Below, piece after piece: positions 1 through 11,239 of a stretch of 64,000 bases of DNA. The position numbers and the translations under genes are program-made. Within the stretch, counting starts at the first letter, position 1. Each line of letters opens with the position of its first letter. The notes beneath the pieces were generated by a model. The model was not told the DNA's origin. It worked only from the letters and a program-made list of their open reading frames with translations, and did no database searches. Origin of the DNA: Metellina segmentata (lineage: Eukaryota; Arthropoda; Arachnida; Araneae; Tetragnathidae); NCBI GenBank assembly GCA_947359465.1, contig OX375875.1, positions 56,979,981-57,043,980 of the forward strand, given 5' to 3'.

Positions 1-753
1 AGAAAATCAAACAGCGAGTTGTTTGACTCTTAGATTAGAGGCAGATAACTGCGATGTATTCAGGCAGACCACTGTAAAATAAGAAGTCTCTTTTACTTTG
101 ATATGGATTTCGATTGCATTTTTAATAACTGGAGTGATCTCATATATTTATTGCAACACTGTTATGCGGTAATGAATTTAAGAATAGTTCTGTGTTAAAA
201 CATGAAAGGACAATATTAGACAAGCGTTGAAAACATGAAGTAAAATAGGTTCTGTCTATGTTTTTGTACAATACGTAAACTTCACAGATTTCAGTGAACA
301 GTACTTGAAGCTAGAAGACATCGGATCGTCATTTAGGTTTTGTTTCCGACCGGGAGTTTAAGTGGAGAAAGGTTTATGCAATGTGATTAAGCGTTGAGAT
401 ATTAAGAAAAATCTTTATTTTATAAAAAATTTAAACTAAAAGTAAAAGTTAATGTAAAGAGTTGGTGTTAATGGTTGTAGAAGAGTTATAGCTAATAGGT
501 TATTATTTGAATGCAATACGAATACTCTTACGATTATGAAAAAATCACATCATACGCATGCAAAAATTAGCCATTTAGATTTGTTATTTTCTCCAATGAA
601 CTAATATCAAAATTTAGGTAAAATAATTATACCAGTTTTCAAGGTTTTTACAACATGAACTTATTTAGTTTTAAACTAACTTTTTGGTGTTGATTTCAGA
701 TGTGACCACAAATGGCTACCAATTATTTTGCTTGTTATTGAGAGTTACAATTG
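1..753. other. AT-rich noncoding, no feature seen
   Basis: No open frame of note, no recognisable repeat end and no tandem structure were seen. It is ordinary AT-rich intergenic or intronic-type sequence up to the start of the inverted-repeat element at 754. Confidence 0.5.
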
Positions 754-1199
754 AGCCCGGTGCACACATCCGGTTCTTCAACGTGTGGCGCCGCTGAGGC
801 AACGCAAGTGCAGTCTGACATACATCTGATCCAATGGAGCAGTGCACTCATGCCTCTCGCGCCGCTACGGCGACGCACGTCCATTTGGCGTGCAATTTGT
901 ATCACAGTTCCCCACGGCGCTCCTCATCTCGCCGCACATGCATATCTGGTCTGAAGTATCTTGTTTTCATAAATAAATGGAATATAAATAATAATTAATG
1001 AATGGTTGTATCCAGTAACGTCTATTTTTTGTTTCAAAATATACTTTTTTTACACCAAGTAAGCGAAATAAACACGTTTTCTTAGATAGAATATTTGTCG
1101 CAAATGGCGCGAAATGAGTACTTGCGTCGTTTCACTGATATGTGTGCAGATGTCTGCTTCAGTGCCGCACTTTGAAAAACCGGATGTATGCACCGGGCC
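754..1199. mobile_element. Harbinger-like MITE with long terminal inverted repeats
   Basis: The two ends are inverted copies of about 35 bp. The left end begins with GCCCGGTGCACACATCCGG (755-773); the right end, read on the minus strand from 1199, gives GGCCCGGTGCATACATCCGG, and similarity continues inward with a few mismatches. The right flank is TTA (1200-1202) and the left flank TTG (751-753), which fits a decayed 3-bp TTA/TWA target duplication as made by PIF/Harbinger elements. The interior holds several related GC-rich motifs (GCGCCGCT at 790-797 and 862-869) but no transposase, so it is non-autonomous. A 67-codon frame at 751-954 lies inside and is probably accidental. Superfamily assignment is inference from duplication length and the GG/CC ends; the inverted repeat itself is directly visible. 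Confidence 0.75.
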
Positions 1200-1202
1200 T
1201 TA

Positions 1203-2710
1203 ATCTTTTACGGGTGTTAAACGACACTAGATATTTTTAATTTCGTATTTCGCCATCTAATATTTTATGAAGGATTTGAACGCCTCATTCCGAATTGTAA
1301 ATTAATAATTGTACTTAATTCTTCTTTTCTGTAATCGCACCCAATTTTTGATGTTTTTAATCTTATCAGAATTCATACATTGTCATATAACGATGTTCAC
1401 TTACTAGAATAATAGTAACTATAATACAAGAACAATTGTTCTTGCTACCTATCGCACTTGCAGAATGGACGTTGTCTGTATAGTATCTTCCAAATCTCTT
1501 TTCAATAAAGTTGTCTTTGTAACTACATAGCATTTACCATATCGCAATAATCGCCAGCAGATAACAGGGATTTTTCAATGATCGAGAATTTGGAATCGTA
1601 AGCAAGCTCCATTTGTTGAATATTTCATTAAAACAAAACACGAGCCAGATGTTCGTCAGAAAAGTATGAAATTGGAAGAATAATAGGAAATCAAGCACCT
1701 TTAGAACTTTAAAGGTACAAACGCACAAACTAGATAGAAGTATGGACCATGAAGCATCAAGATCCTACATAAACACTCAGACGAGTACCTCGTAATTCAG
1801 CACAATGAATCGAATGATCTTGTCCTAGACTGTTGTCTATCCAAAAAATATTAACATTCAGGCTCCAGAATTTAGGAGTGAACTCTACCTAAGAATAAAC
1901 GTGTTTTCGGGATAAGAAGGTAAATTTGGATCTATCTTCTTACTACATGTGTGAATTGAATGTGCTCAACCATTCCTGGGATAGTGACAAATTTTGAAAT
2001 CTGTCACAGTCATAAGGATTGTCGTTTATTTACTGACATCCAATGTTAGTTTAAAATATGTCGTTTTTGTATGACAGTAAACAAAACATTTTATTCCATT
2101 TTGGTATACTATGCGTATGAAGGAGCCTGTTGAAAGCTTAAGAAGTTTACTCACTGCAAAGAAAAATGTCCACGTTAAATGATCGATATTTGGTGTTCTG
2201 AAAGTGATATAACTTTCGCTAGGGCTTCAAAGCGGCTCCGACAGATATTATTATTTTCTTTTATGCTGAATATTAGACTCAAGATGGAAAGTTATAAGCA
2301 AATATTTTAACTCCTGGTGAAAGTAATACTCGTCATGAGCCTCAAGTTAATCCCTCTGATGTTTTGCTTCTACAACTTCACATCAGACTCGAGTTAATGA
2401 AAAAAATTGTAAAGGCTATAGAGAAGTTTGAGAGAAAAAAAAAACTTTAAAAATAAAGTGATGCAAAACTCAAAGAAGGAATATTTGTTTGTCTTAAGAT
2501 AAAACAAATAGTCTGAGTGATTCTGTTTTCACAGAAAGGCTAAGAACCATAACACTCATTCACATCTGTGGTTAAGAGTTTTTTGGGGTGCCAAAAAGAG
2601 GAAAACTACCAACAGCTTATTTTAAAAAAAAGTTTGAAAACCATGGATGCCAAATGTCCTGAAAATACATTTCCTAGATTTTCATTTTCATCGACTTATC
2701 TCCTAAAAAC

Positions 2711-2714
<4 letters not shown>
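1203..2714. other. AT-rich noncoding, nothing recognised
   Basis: No transposon ends, tandem arrays or coding similarity were recognised. Short frames here are below what I would call coding. Confidence 0.4.

Positions 2715-2749
<35 letters not shown>
2715..2749. repeat. (AT)n microsatellite
   Basis: An uninterrupted run of about 17 AT dinucleotides. It makes a spurious run of alternating Ile/Tyr codons in one frame, so the frame that ends here (2568-2750) is not evidence for a gene. Confidence 0.95.
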
Positions 2750-2753
<4 letters not shown>

Positions 2754-3635
2754 TAGTTGAATATATTTACAGTTGTTGACCAGTAATAGTAGAGGTTTCG
2801 TTACTCTCATGCCTTATTTCATTTAAAACATAATTTATTTTTAACTAAAGGTATTTCATCTACTGATATTACTATTGAAAAACTGTCCTCTTCTTTCCGT
2901 ACAGCTAATATTTTTACAACTTGAAGGGTATTAATTTCAGACATCAATTTGAATTTTCATAGTTGTTGCCGCCAAATTATAAACTTCTGATGTAGATCTG
3001 CAGTTTACTAACACCTGCCTATAGAATATATTGTTTAATGTTTACTTAAATTGCAAAAATTATAATTTTTTTAATTGATTTACTGAAAGCTCATTTTTTT
3101 TTACCCGAATATTAAACTTGAGTTTGTTGTTGTTGCTTTTTGTACAAAGATAGAGGGTATATTTTCTCCTTTTTCACCATAGACCTTCATATAATTTTTT
3201 CTTTATAACTTTACTCACTTAACATTCTCTTAATCAGCAAAACAATGCAGAATTATATACTTTTCTTAAAGTAAACGTAGTCTTTTTTACAACGATAAGT
3301 GTTCCTGTATGCATTCTGAACGCTACGTCAACTGTCTTTTTATTTAATACGATTTGAGCAACCCCTCCAAAAAAAAAAAATTCGAAAGATGGAATTACGA
3401 ATTTCGATTTGATAGTTGATTGTGGACATCAATTTTATTTAACGCAAAACTGCGATCAGCTATATTTTAAGTTAACCGCAATGTGTGTCATGCAAAAGCA
3501 TTTGGACAGCGGTAGTAAAATTAGCAAAATTTTCACCCGCAGACTGGTTTGTTTGTTTTCATTGAAAATGCCTCTTATATGTCATAAAATTAATGCCAAA
3601 CAAACAACTATTTGTCTTCTTGTAACTTTTAGAAA
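2750..3635. other. AT-rich noncoding, nothing recognised
   Basis: Homopolymer-rich AT sequence with a poly-A run near 3369-3380. No gene or element end identified. Confidence 0.4.
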
Positions 3636-4173
3636 CACAAGAGTAAAATAATTAAAAATAAATGCTTATGATGTAGTTTAATTGTTATGTGAGTGCTTAC
3701 AAATAAAAATAATTTTTATGTGGTCTTGTCTATTTTGATAGCAATAAAAACAATAACAGTTCATTAAGTACTCATTCAAAATAAAATGTATTGATACAAA
3801 TATACCGAATCTTCTTCTCTTTCGTTAAAATAATGTGTCCTAATTTGTGACAAATAAAAATGTTAAGATTCGTTTGAAGGTTGTTATACCATTCCAACAA
3901 ATTTATGTTCAATTGCAACTTATAGAGACACGATAATAGATTAATTGCAAAAAAATAGTAAAGGTTTATGACGTAATTTAATTGTTATAAGGCGTGCTTA
4001 CTAATAAAAAGTATATTTTTCTATGGTCGTGTTTATACTATTAACAATAAAAATAATAGCAGTTCATTAAGCACTCATGATCATGCACAATGAAAACCAT
4101 TTGAACAAATTCACCGAATTCTACTCATTTTTCTTTAAAATAATACATTCCCTAATTCGTGACAAATAAATAT
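3636..4173. repeat. Diverged tandem duplication of ~230 bp (two copies)
   Basis: Copy one (about 3636-3868) and copy two (about 3939-4173) align collinearly at about 303 bp offset. Shared landmarks in order are TTTAATTGTTAT, GTGCTTAC, CAGTTCATTAAG followed by ACTCAT, ACCGAAT, and TGTGACAAATAAA near the right edge. The copies differ by many substitutions and small gaps, so the duplication is old. There is no coding frame common to both. A 70-bp spacer separates them. Confidence 0.75.
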
Positions 4174-4832
4174 TAGTGTTGAACCAATGCTATCATAGCT
4201 ATCCGCTCTGTTTTTTTCTTCAATTCGTATTTGGTGCAATTTATACTTAATTGCTTTTCTTGTTTCACTTTGAATGTAACTAAAGTTATGTATAACAATT
4301 CTTATTACAATACTATACCAGGCGTAGTAAGTAAGTGTGCAATACTTAAATATGTTGAGTTTTTCAAATAATACATGAAACAGTACAATATAAATTAACA
4401 AGAAGCAAAAAAGTATTTTTCGTACTTAGTTGTTTTTGGCTTTGCAGATATTTAGGTTAAGGAACGATCTAAACGATTTATTTTGATAAAATAGCAACTT
4501 AAAAGGAATAATCCGCCCAAGCATATTATCTACTAAACGCTATCTGCTTAGCCTTAAAATTTTAAAACCAATTCACTTCTTCCAGATATATTAACTATCG
4601 GTAGTGTGGATGTATAAAACAACAGTAATCTTTTAAACTGTCAAAAAATGTCAGACATTATTGTTAACGAGAGAATAAAAAGGTTACGTTTCTTTAGTCA
4701 TACAAATAATGAACAAGAATATGAATATGAGATTCAAATATAAGAAAATATCCAATTTTACTCTTATTACAAATGTAATCCATGTATTTTATGACGAAAT
4801 ATATTGTCCATAAAAATATAAATAGTTTTATA
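4174..4832. other. AT-rich noncoding, nothing recognised
   Basis: No element ends or coding similarity seen; an 88-codon minus frame (4135-4401) overlaps the duplicated block on its left and shows no recognisable motif. Confidence 0.35.
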
Positions 4833-5040
4833 AATGATGAGATATCTCATCAATAATATACTGCCAATACTTTTAGAAATACGAGATAAACATCTGGTCA
4901 CTTCTTCTAATGACGAGATATTTGGTCTATTAAGATAGGTCTGGTATTAAGATATAAGATTGGTATTGATATATAGGTATTAAGATTGATCTATTATGTC
5001 AGTTTTCGTATCGACGAGATAATTCGTAGTAACAAAGATC
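4833..5040. repeat. Copy of a dispersed repeat with GACGAGATA motifs (decayed)
   Basis: Several spaced copies of ACGAGATA or TGAGATATC (4843, 4882, 4912, 5013) resemble the better preserved copies at 11636-11800, 15138-15350 and 36376-36466. This copy is the most decayed and its ends cannot be fixed. Confidence 0.35.
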
Positions 5041-5211
5041 TGGAGAGGAAATTATAAAGAAATTTATGTCTAGTATCTAGTCAGCAATTGATCCTTTACA
5101 TAGAAGTTTATAACATGAAAATTTTCAGTAAGTAAATAACATAAAAACACAAGGTTTCCAAACTTGTGACTATCAAACAACTTTAAACATACATAGAAAA
5201 TCAAACTTCAA

Positions 5212-5214
<3 letters not shown>

Positions 5215-5253
<39 letters not shown>
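5215..5253. repeat. (AT)n microsatellite
   Basis: An uninterrupted AT dinucleotide run of about 19 units. Confidence 0.95.
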
Positions 5254-5257
<4 letters not shown>

Positions 5258-6104
5258 ATTCAATTCAATCATTGCTGTATTTGATGTTGCGGGAATATGC
5301 AATAAGTTTTAATTGGAATGCATCTATAATAGTTTTAATTTTGTTTCATTCATTCTTTCAGTTATAAACTATTTGTACTACGATTTACAGAACGTCAAAT
5401 AGATTTTTGGAATCCGAGTCCTTGAAAGAGTGCAATCAACATATCTGCTACCTCTGCATTCGCTTCATTAGACATAGCGTATTGATTTTTTATTACGAAC
5501 TCTCAGAATGACCGAATCATCATCGGGCACCAAGCCAACAACGAAGAGAAATCATTTAGAGAAGGGATTGAGTCCTTTAATGCTTTCTAAAATATTGAAC
5601 ATTGTTATATCAAATGCAAAATCTTTCTGCGAGTTAAATTTCTTTCTAACCCTGAAATTAGGCTTTGGAATCAAAAAATACTTCCATTCTCACTGTACCA
5701 AATATAGTACCTAATACACATTTGGGATACAAATACGTTCGTGAACTTGAGTTTTAAAAATAAATTCAAGAGATTTATTTTTTTATGTTTTTATTTTATG
5801 TAAAAAGGAACAACTTAAACTACAAGATACCACTATTTCTTCAACTTTAAATAGTGATATAAAAACTGTTTTATAATAAATACATAACAGAAACTTTAAC
5901 AGTTTTGTGATGAATTTCAAAAATATTTTATTTTGATTTCTTATATAATGGAATGTGGGTAACGGATGAATGTTCATAATAATTTGGAAACCAGCTTCAA
6001 GAATTACACCCAGGATTTATTTAACTTATGCGAAGCAATAAGAGGCAACACATAATGTCCATAAGGGAGCAAAAGCATGCAGAACTAAATGATTTCAAAA
6101 ATGT
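5254..6104. other. AT-rich noncoding, nothing recognised
   Basis: Frames at 5508-5714 (+) and 5783-5977 (-) show no family motif. No element ends were seen. Confidence 0.35.
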
Positions 6105-6360
6105 TGTTGTTGTTGTTTCTAATCCCACTCATCTGACAGATGTCAGACGAGCTCCAATAGGTTGTTGACATATAAAAAGTCCCTTACAGTCAAAGGGTCA
6201 GAAGTAATGTCCTGTTTTGTAAGTCCAAGACACTGGAGGACATGCTCAGGCGACGCCTAATCAGCATAGCATTTCCTGCAGGTCTTCTAAGTTTTTGAAC
6301 CGTCCACGAAGGAAAGGCACTTTATATGTCCACTTGCAAGTCTGGCCACTTGCAAGTTGT
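6105..6360 (-). pseudogene. LINE ORF2 C-terminal relic with AAC-type tail
   Basis: Read on the minus strand from about 6355, one frame gives the C-terminal end of a non-LTR retrotransposon polyprotein: a segment containing LASGHIKCLSFVDGSK, then a zinc-knuckle-like CRKCYAD..ASPEHVLQC, then CLGLTKQDI, DPLTVRDFL and VNNLLELV before a stop. Two in-frame stops interrupt it, after GSKT and after YAD. The Cys-x2-Cys...His-x3-Cys pattern followed by the hydrophobic DPL..DFL..N.L.LV ending is what I know from RNase H-bearing arthropod LINEs. After the stop the sequence continues to a (AAC)n tail, seen on the plus strand as GTTGTTGTTGTTGTTTC (6108-6120 region), marking the 3' end. The element is severely 5'-truncated and dead. 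No target duplication could be identified. Confidence 0.7.
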
Positions 6361-6564
6361 TGTTGATTTCAAAAATATTTTAGTTGAAATGATTTGCTTA
6401 AGAAATGTTTCTTATTTTCTTTGCCGGTCGGGTAGTCGTTTTTAAGATGCGTGATTATCATTTCAGATGACTACGGATTAGATACCGGATTTGGGCATCG
6501 ATATTCGTAGTCCCTTTAAGTTGTAGTGCCTGGTCTAATTTGTCTTCGTATGGCAAAAAATGAC

Positions 6565-6826
6565 CATAGAGTTACAGACCGATTCAACTTTCACTGTACT
6601 TTCTGCAAGTATATCAAGCAACATAAAGATTTTAAATTCATTACTTTAATTACTCAGCAAGGATCCTCCCTATAGCGTAACTGAAGGCATTATTCGTATA
6701 GCATAGAGGTACAGACCGATTCAACTTTCACCGTACTTTCTGCAAGTATATCCGCAACAAAAATATTTTAAATTCATTACTTTAATTACATGGCAAGAAT
6801 CCCCTTATAGCCTAACTGAAGGCATT
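6565..6826. repeat. 137-bp tandem duplication (two copies)
   Basis: 6565-6691 and 6702-6826 are clear tandem copies. Both contain ACAGACCGATTCAACTTTCA, ACTTTCTGCAAGTATATC, TTTTAAATTCATTACTTTAA and end in AACTGAAGGCATT. Divergence is small, so the event is fairly recent. No coding content was recognised. Confidence 0.9.
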
Positions 6827-6877
6827 CATAAATTCTAGAAATGAGATACTACATAGATGAACACATGTTCTCTACAG

Positions 6878-7415
6878 AAGGCCTCGAAATATATTTTTTA
6901 TTACAGGTGCACCTTGTGCACCCAAGTTTTTAAATTAGATGCACAGGTTATATTTTAGGAGCACATATAAAATTAATAACGTAATATTAGAGCATTAATG
7001 TAATGTAAACTACATTATTAGTTGAGTATGTTTAGATATGCTAGTTGTAGATGGTAAATAAAAATATTTAAACATCTAAATTCTCCGGCGAACGGCTGGC
7101 ACGACAGTCGCTTCAACTAGAGCCATTTGGAAAATGTTTCGATCATCGGAAAGTTCTGGTGGCACTGGTACAAGTAAACCTTCCTCCTGTAAAAACCTGC
7201 TACGGCCCAGCGATTTTGTTTTCGCATAGTGTGTATTTAGGAATTTGAATTACGTTCCTTCAGAGCGAGAGAGGTAGACACTAATATTTTGTACAAACAT
7301 CAAATTAACATAAAACCAATTCTTTTTTTAATGTTAGGTGCACTGCGTGCACCTAGAATAAAACAATTAGGTGCACAATTGTATTTTCATGTGCACCCGG
7401 GTATTTCGAGCTCTG
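6878..7415. mobile_element. hAT-like non-autonomous element with 8-bp target duplication
   Basis: The element is bounded by a perfect 8-bp direct repeat CTCTACAG (6870-6877 and 7416-7423). Its ends are inverted: left AAGGCCTCGAAATA, right (minus strand from 7415) CAGAGCTCGAAATA, matching at 11 of 14 positions. Just inside both ends are palindromic GTGCAC motifs, for example GGTGCACCTTGTGCACC near 6905 and GGTGCACTGCGTGCACC near 7337. An 8-bp duplication together with a CAGAG end is the hAT signature; the left CAG appears mutated. The 538-bp interior carries one short frame starting at 7134 that is too short to assign, so the element is non-autonomous. Confidence 0.75.
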
Positions 7416-7423
7416 CTCTACAG

Positions 7424-8225
7424 TGCTCTCATTAACGGTCAATAAACTCATGAGCTACATAGTGTGTTTATTAAGGAAAATTTCATAAAATAATTCATGA
7501 GCTTATATAAAACCATTTCAGCTATAAAATAAGGTAGGTGTATTGGTAATATTCATTTTAAGAGAGATTTTCAAACATTAGCGCATCAGTAATTTTGGTA
7601 AGGGATACTTACAAATTACTTTAGCTGTCAGCAATTTTTCCTTTGTATCTTACTTTGCTTGCTAGATAGTTAATTCGTTTTATTTTTGATAAAAATTTAA
7701 ATTCCGGTAGCTATAGACACATTTGGAATTTTCAAAATAAGTTATTAGATTCTCTTAAACCAGTAATAGACATGATCTATTTTATTAGAAAAATATAGCA
7801 AAAACAGTACAAAACCTATAAGGTTTGGAATATATGTATTCCAAATCTATATCTTGTATATATATTTTTTTTGTAAGGCAAATACATAAGTAGGATATTA
7901 ATAGAACATAGGTTCAATTTTATATGCTCTACAACATTATAAGATATTCATAAACAATTTTTACTTGAACTGCAACCATAAACATGAAACAAATTTTTAT
8001 CTTTAGGTACTATCATTATTTTAAACCATAAATAAAAACAGCAAAATCGCATACTTAAATAAAACTAACTGAAGTGCTTTTACAGTGCGTATTTTGACAT
8101 ATGAAACAATGTTTAAAAATTAAACACACTTTTGTAAAAAATTTGTATCTAAAATCATCGATACTTCTTTCTGAGGGAATAAACTCAGCTTCATATTCCA
8201 ACGACGAAATTTCTCTTCGTTCCAC
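7424..8225. other. AT-rich noncoding, nothing recognised
   Basis: No element ends or coding motifs seen between the hAT-like element and the pogo-like pseudogene. Confidence 0.4.
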
Positions 8226-8575
8226 GTTCATCATACGCTAAAATTGAGTTCGGCTAGGACGATCATTTACAAATTGATTTTCCTTTTAAATTCTTTAATA
8301 AGATGTTGGACACTATCCAATACGTTCTCTTTAGAAACAGTGAATCCAGCATTTTCTATTGATAGTGTTCAATCGGAAATTATTTGTTCTTCATCAGCAC
8401 TCAGTGTTGAAGGCGGTCCTTTTTTCGGAGTATTGGCGAATTTACTCTTAACTCTTTACATTAAGGTTATTCGTGGCACACAGTGTTTTTTAGCAGCAGT
8501 ATTATCACACCTTGTAATAGCACCCAACATATTTCCTTCAGGATATTTCCAGGTTTTTAATGACTTTTGACCCAT
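8226..8575 (-). pseudogene. pogo/Tigger-type transposase N-terminus (HTH_psq/CENP-B-like DNA binding), dead
   Basis: On the minus strand, an ATG at 8575-8573 opens a single frame beginning MGQKSLKTWKYPEGNM. The pattern W.YPE.NM..AI, then AAKKHCVPRITL, RVKSKF...PKKGPPSTLSADEE (residues about 50-65), then FTVSKENVLDSVQHLI is the arrangement of the psq-type helix-turn-helix followed by the second CENP-B-type HTH found at the N-terminus of pogo, Tigger and jerky transposases: a YPEE start, AA..GVP..TL recognition helix, GPP..L..EEE linker. In-frame stops follow ITLM, IISD and KINL. About ten residues seem missing between AITRC and AAKK. The catalytic DDE domain was not found downstream. A 108-codon plus-strand frame over the same bases is its antisense shadow. 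Assignment is by family pattern and I am fairly confident of it. Confidence 0.7.
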
Positions 8576-11239
8576 GGTGTTTATCTACAATAAAACAAGT
8601 AAATAGTTATATCTTTTATGGTCTAAAAAACATCAAGTTTATTATCTATACAGAACAGTGGAAAGAGAAACCACAAAGAAAACAAAATTAATAAATTTTG
8701 TCCGTGAACCAGTATTAGACAGGTTTGCATCAGAAAATGACACGGAAATCCATTAAAAGTTCCTTTGATTAGAATGAAATAAAACTCTCAGAGATAATAT
8801 TCTTAATAGATAGTAAAGCATAAATGGCATAAATCATTACGACATGATACCATCGGTTGTTCAGGTATCACCATTCAGAGTGTGCTGGCTGCAAACCTAC
8901 TTGTACTTTCACTCTCTAGAAAGCGTATAAATTTTATTTCTTGTTAATGAATTGAAATGTGTCTATTACCGGAAAACCTACCTTAAGTAATTCTAATTTA
9001 TTAATACGATATGAGCACATTTATTTCAATCGTATAAACTGACATCAATTAAAACCTAAAATCAAAATAGATTTAGGTAATCAACAATACTTTACTTTTC
9101 AAAATGTGGCAATGTTTGGTATAGTCATATTAACGTCACGAGATCTCCAAGCTGTGTAGCTTGGCTTTACCCTAAAATACTCTTGAAGATTAAATAACAT
9201 CTATTGGGGGAAAGAATTCACAGATTCTCTCTCTTTTAACCTTTAGAACTATTCAATTGATCCTTTCCTTGCAATAGAATCCTTCGGAAAGATTGTATTG
9301 ATCCTTTTAATAGATTATAATTCTTTGGAAATATTTCATAGGTCAAGAAGGTCAAAATTGGTTAGTCTTGACCAATTGGAAGACTAGAAGTGGCAAGGTG
9401 GAATTATGTTTGTACACCACTTAGATATTTAAAAGGGTAATAATAAGAGGTAAATTATAATAATTTTCTTAACTTCCTTTGTGGAATCTATTTCTTCATC
9501 CAACGTCAGGCACTAATCCGACATTAAAAACTTGATATTTACCAATTATACATTCCTTTGTATAGGAAAATATATTACCGCCATTACGATTGATATTGTG
9601 AACGACATTAATATTCAGTTTATTCTCTCAAGTACAATATATTTCGAAGCATAGAATTTCAATGTAAATGTTAGCAAGTATTGTCAATATTTTCTGCTAC
9701 TACACGAATTCCATTTCCAAATATAGACCAGTTAGAGAAATTGCTTTTGAAACATTCATCTCTTATTCATGTAGGCGAGAATTCATTTTCCATTTCCAGA
9801 GAAGTTTATTTTATTATTTAAGTGCAATTTGATTAGTTGGTATGGTGAATGCTTGAATAACTTATTTAAGACCACAAAGATATAACTAGTATTAATAATA
9901 AGTATGTCATTTTGTTGATTATCTTGATTTGTGGAGAATAGTGATTGCTTTAGAATCATGTAATAATTTCAGCATACCAGAAGATTTTTTGTGTATATAT
10001 TGCTACTTTATTTTAATATATATTTAATGCTTTCATTAGGAAAGAGCTCCTAGGTTTATAAAATATTAAAATATAGTCGAATATGAAAATTATTAAAATA
10101 ATTGAAGTTTAAATAAATTAGTCTTTGCAAAAACTATCATACATACTGCTTGAGTTGAATAAAGTTGATTTGAAGTAAGAGGCAGTAATTAAATTACTTT
10201 TAGATAGTATGATTTTATTCTCTGCACGAAGAAAATTATAATTCAATGGGACAGCTGTAGGGTAAATTTAAAATTATGAATATTCAACAGAAAAATCGGG
10301 CTCATGGTACTGGTTCAAAACATAGTTTTGATCCATAGCTAAACAGTCATTTCGATTTGTCTACAATGGTTAATCATATTCGAAAATGATAGACAGTAGA
10401 CGATGTAAAATTATTGCCAATTGGTGTTGGTATATTATTCTTGAGAATAATCTAACCCTGACATAACCAAAAATTTGTGAATTGTAATAACTTTTATTAC
10501 GTAGAACTTACGTAGATTCGATATTCATAATTGAATAGTCTTCAAACAATACTAAACCTGTATCTGGTTACAAAGCTACCATTTTCGTCATATTTTGTCG
10601 CTATAATATATGTGATTCACTGAAAGGATTACTGGAAACCCGGCAGGACTCTGAAGAGTTTCTGATAATATCAGAGAACCTAGTGATTTGCAGGTAGTGA
10701 ACAGTATTTGAATGCTATTGTGTATATTTCAGATGCGAACAATACTAGGTTACGTTTACATTGAACTACACAGTAGCAACTGGTTGAGAATGTAACAGTA
10801 TATTGTGTTGCCTGAGAGCTTTATGATATGCCGTAGACGTGAGAAACTGTTAAATACAATAGAATGTATTTCAAACACATAATCAAATGTTAGTCTTTGT
10901 ATTTAAGAAGATCCAAGCGAATATTTCGCAACAAAACTTATACTCGACTATGCTTGATAAGCTTACGAGTCATTATCAGTTCAGGAACATTGATATAACT
11001 GTGTGTTTGTGATACATAGCGTTAATGCAACACTATTTCTATGATATGAAACATTCTCTGTCCAAATGCGAAATAATCTGTGCTTCTCAACAGAGGAGAA
11101 ATCGCTTGCTTTTAGTAATGTCAAACCAATATTTCACAAGACATAGGTATCGTTTTGAACTATTCAAAAATAGAAATGACTTACAATAGTTTCAAATTTT
11201 ATTTATAGAGCTTAAATCGGACGGAGAAAGATAATCCTT
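8576..11239. other. AT-rich noncoding, nothing recognised
   Basis: About 2.7 kb without a recognised gene, element end or strong tandem repeat. Small inverted stretches exist (for example AATTGGT and ACCAATT around 9358-9379) but are within what chance allows. Confidence 0.4.

Noticed and set aside
751..954. 67-codon protein
   Set aside because: It lies entirely inside the Harbinger-like MITE and begins in its inverted repeat; no similarity to a transposase.
8244..8570. 108-codon plus-strand protein
   Set aside because: The minus strand over the same bases has a clear pogo/CENP-B-type pattern, so the plus frame is its antisense shadow.
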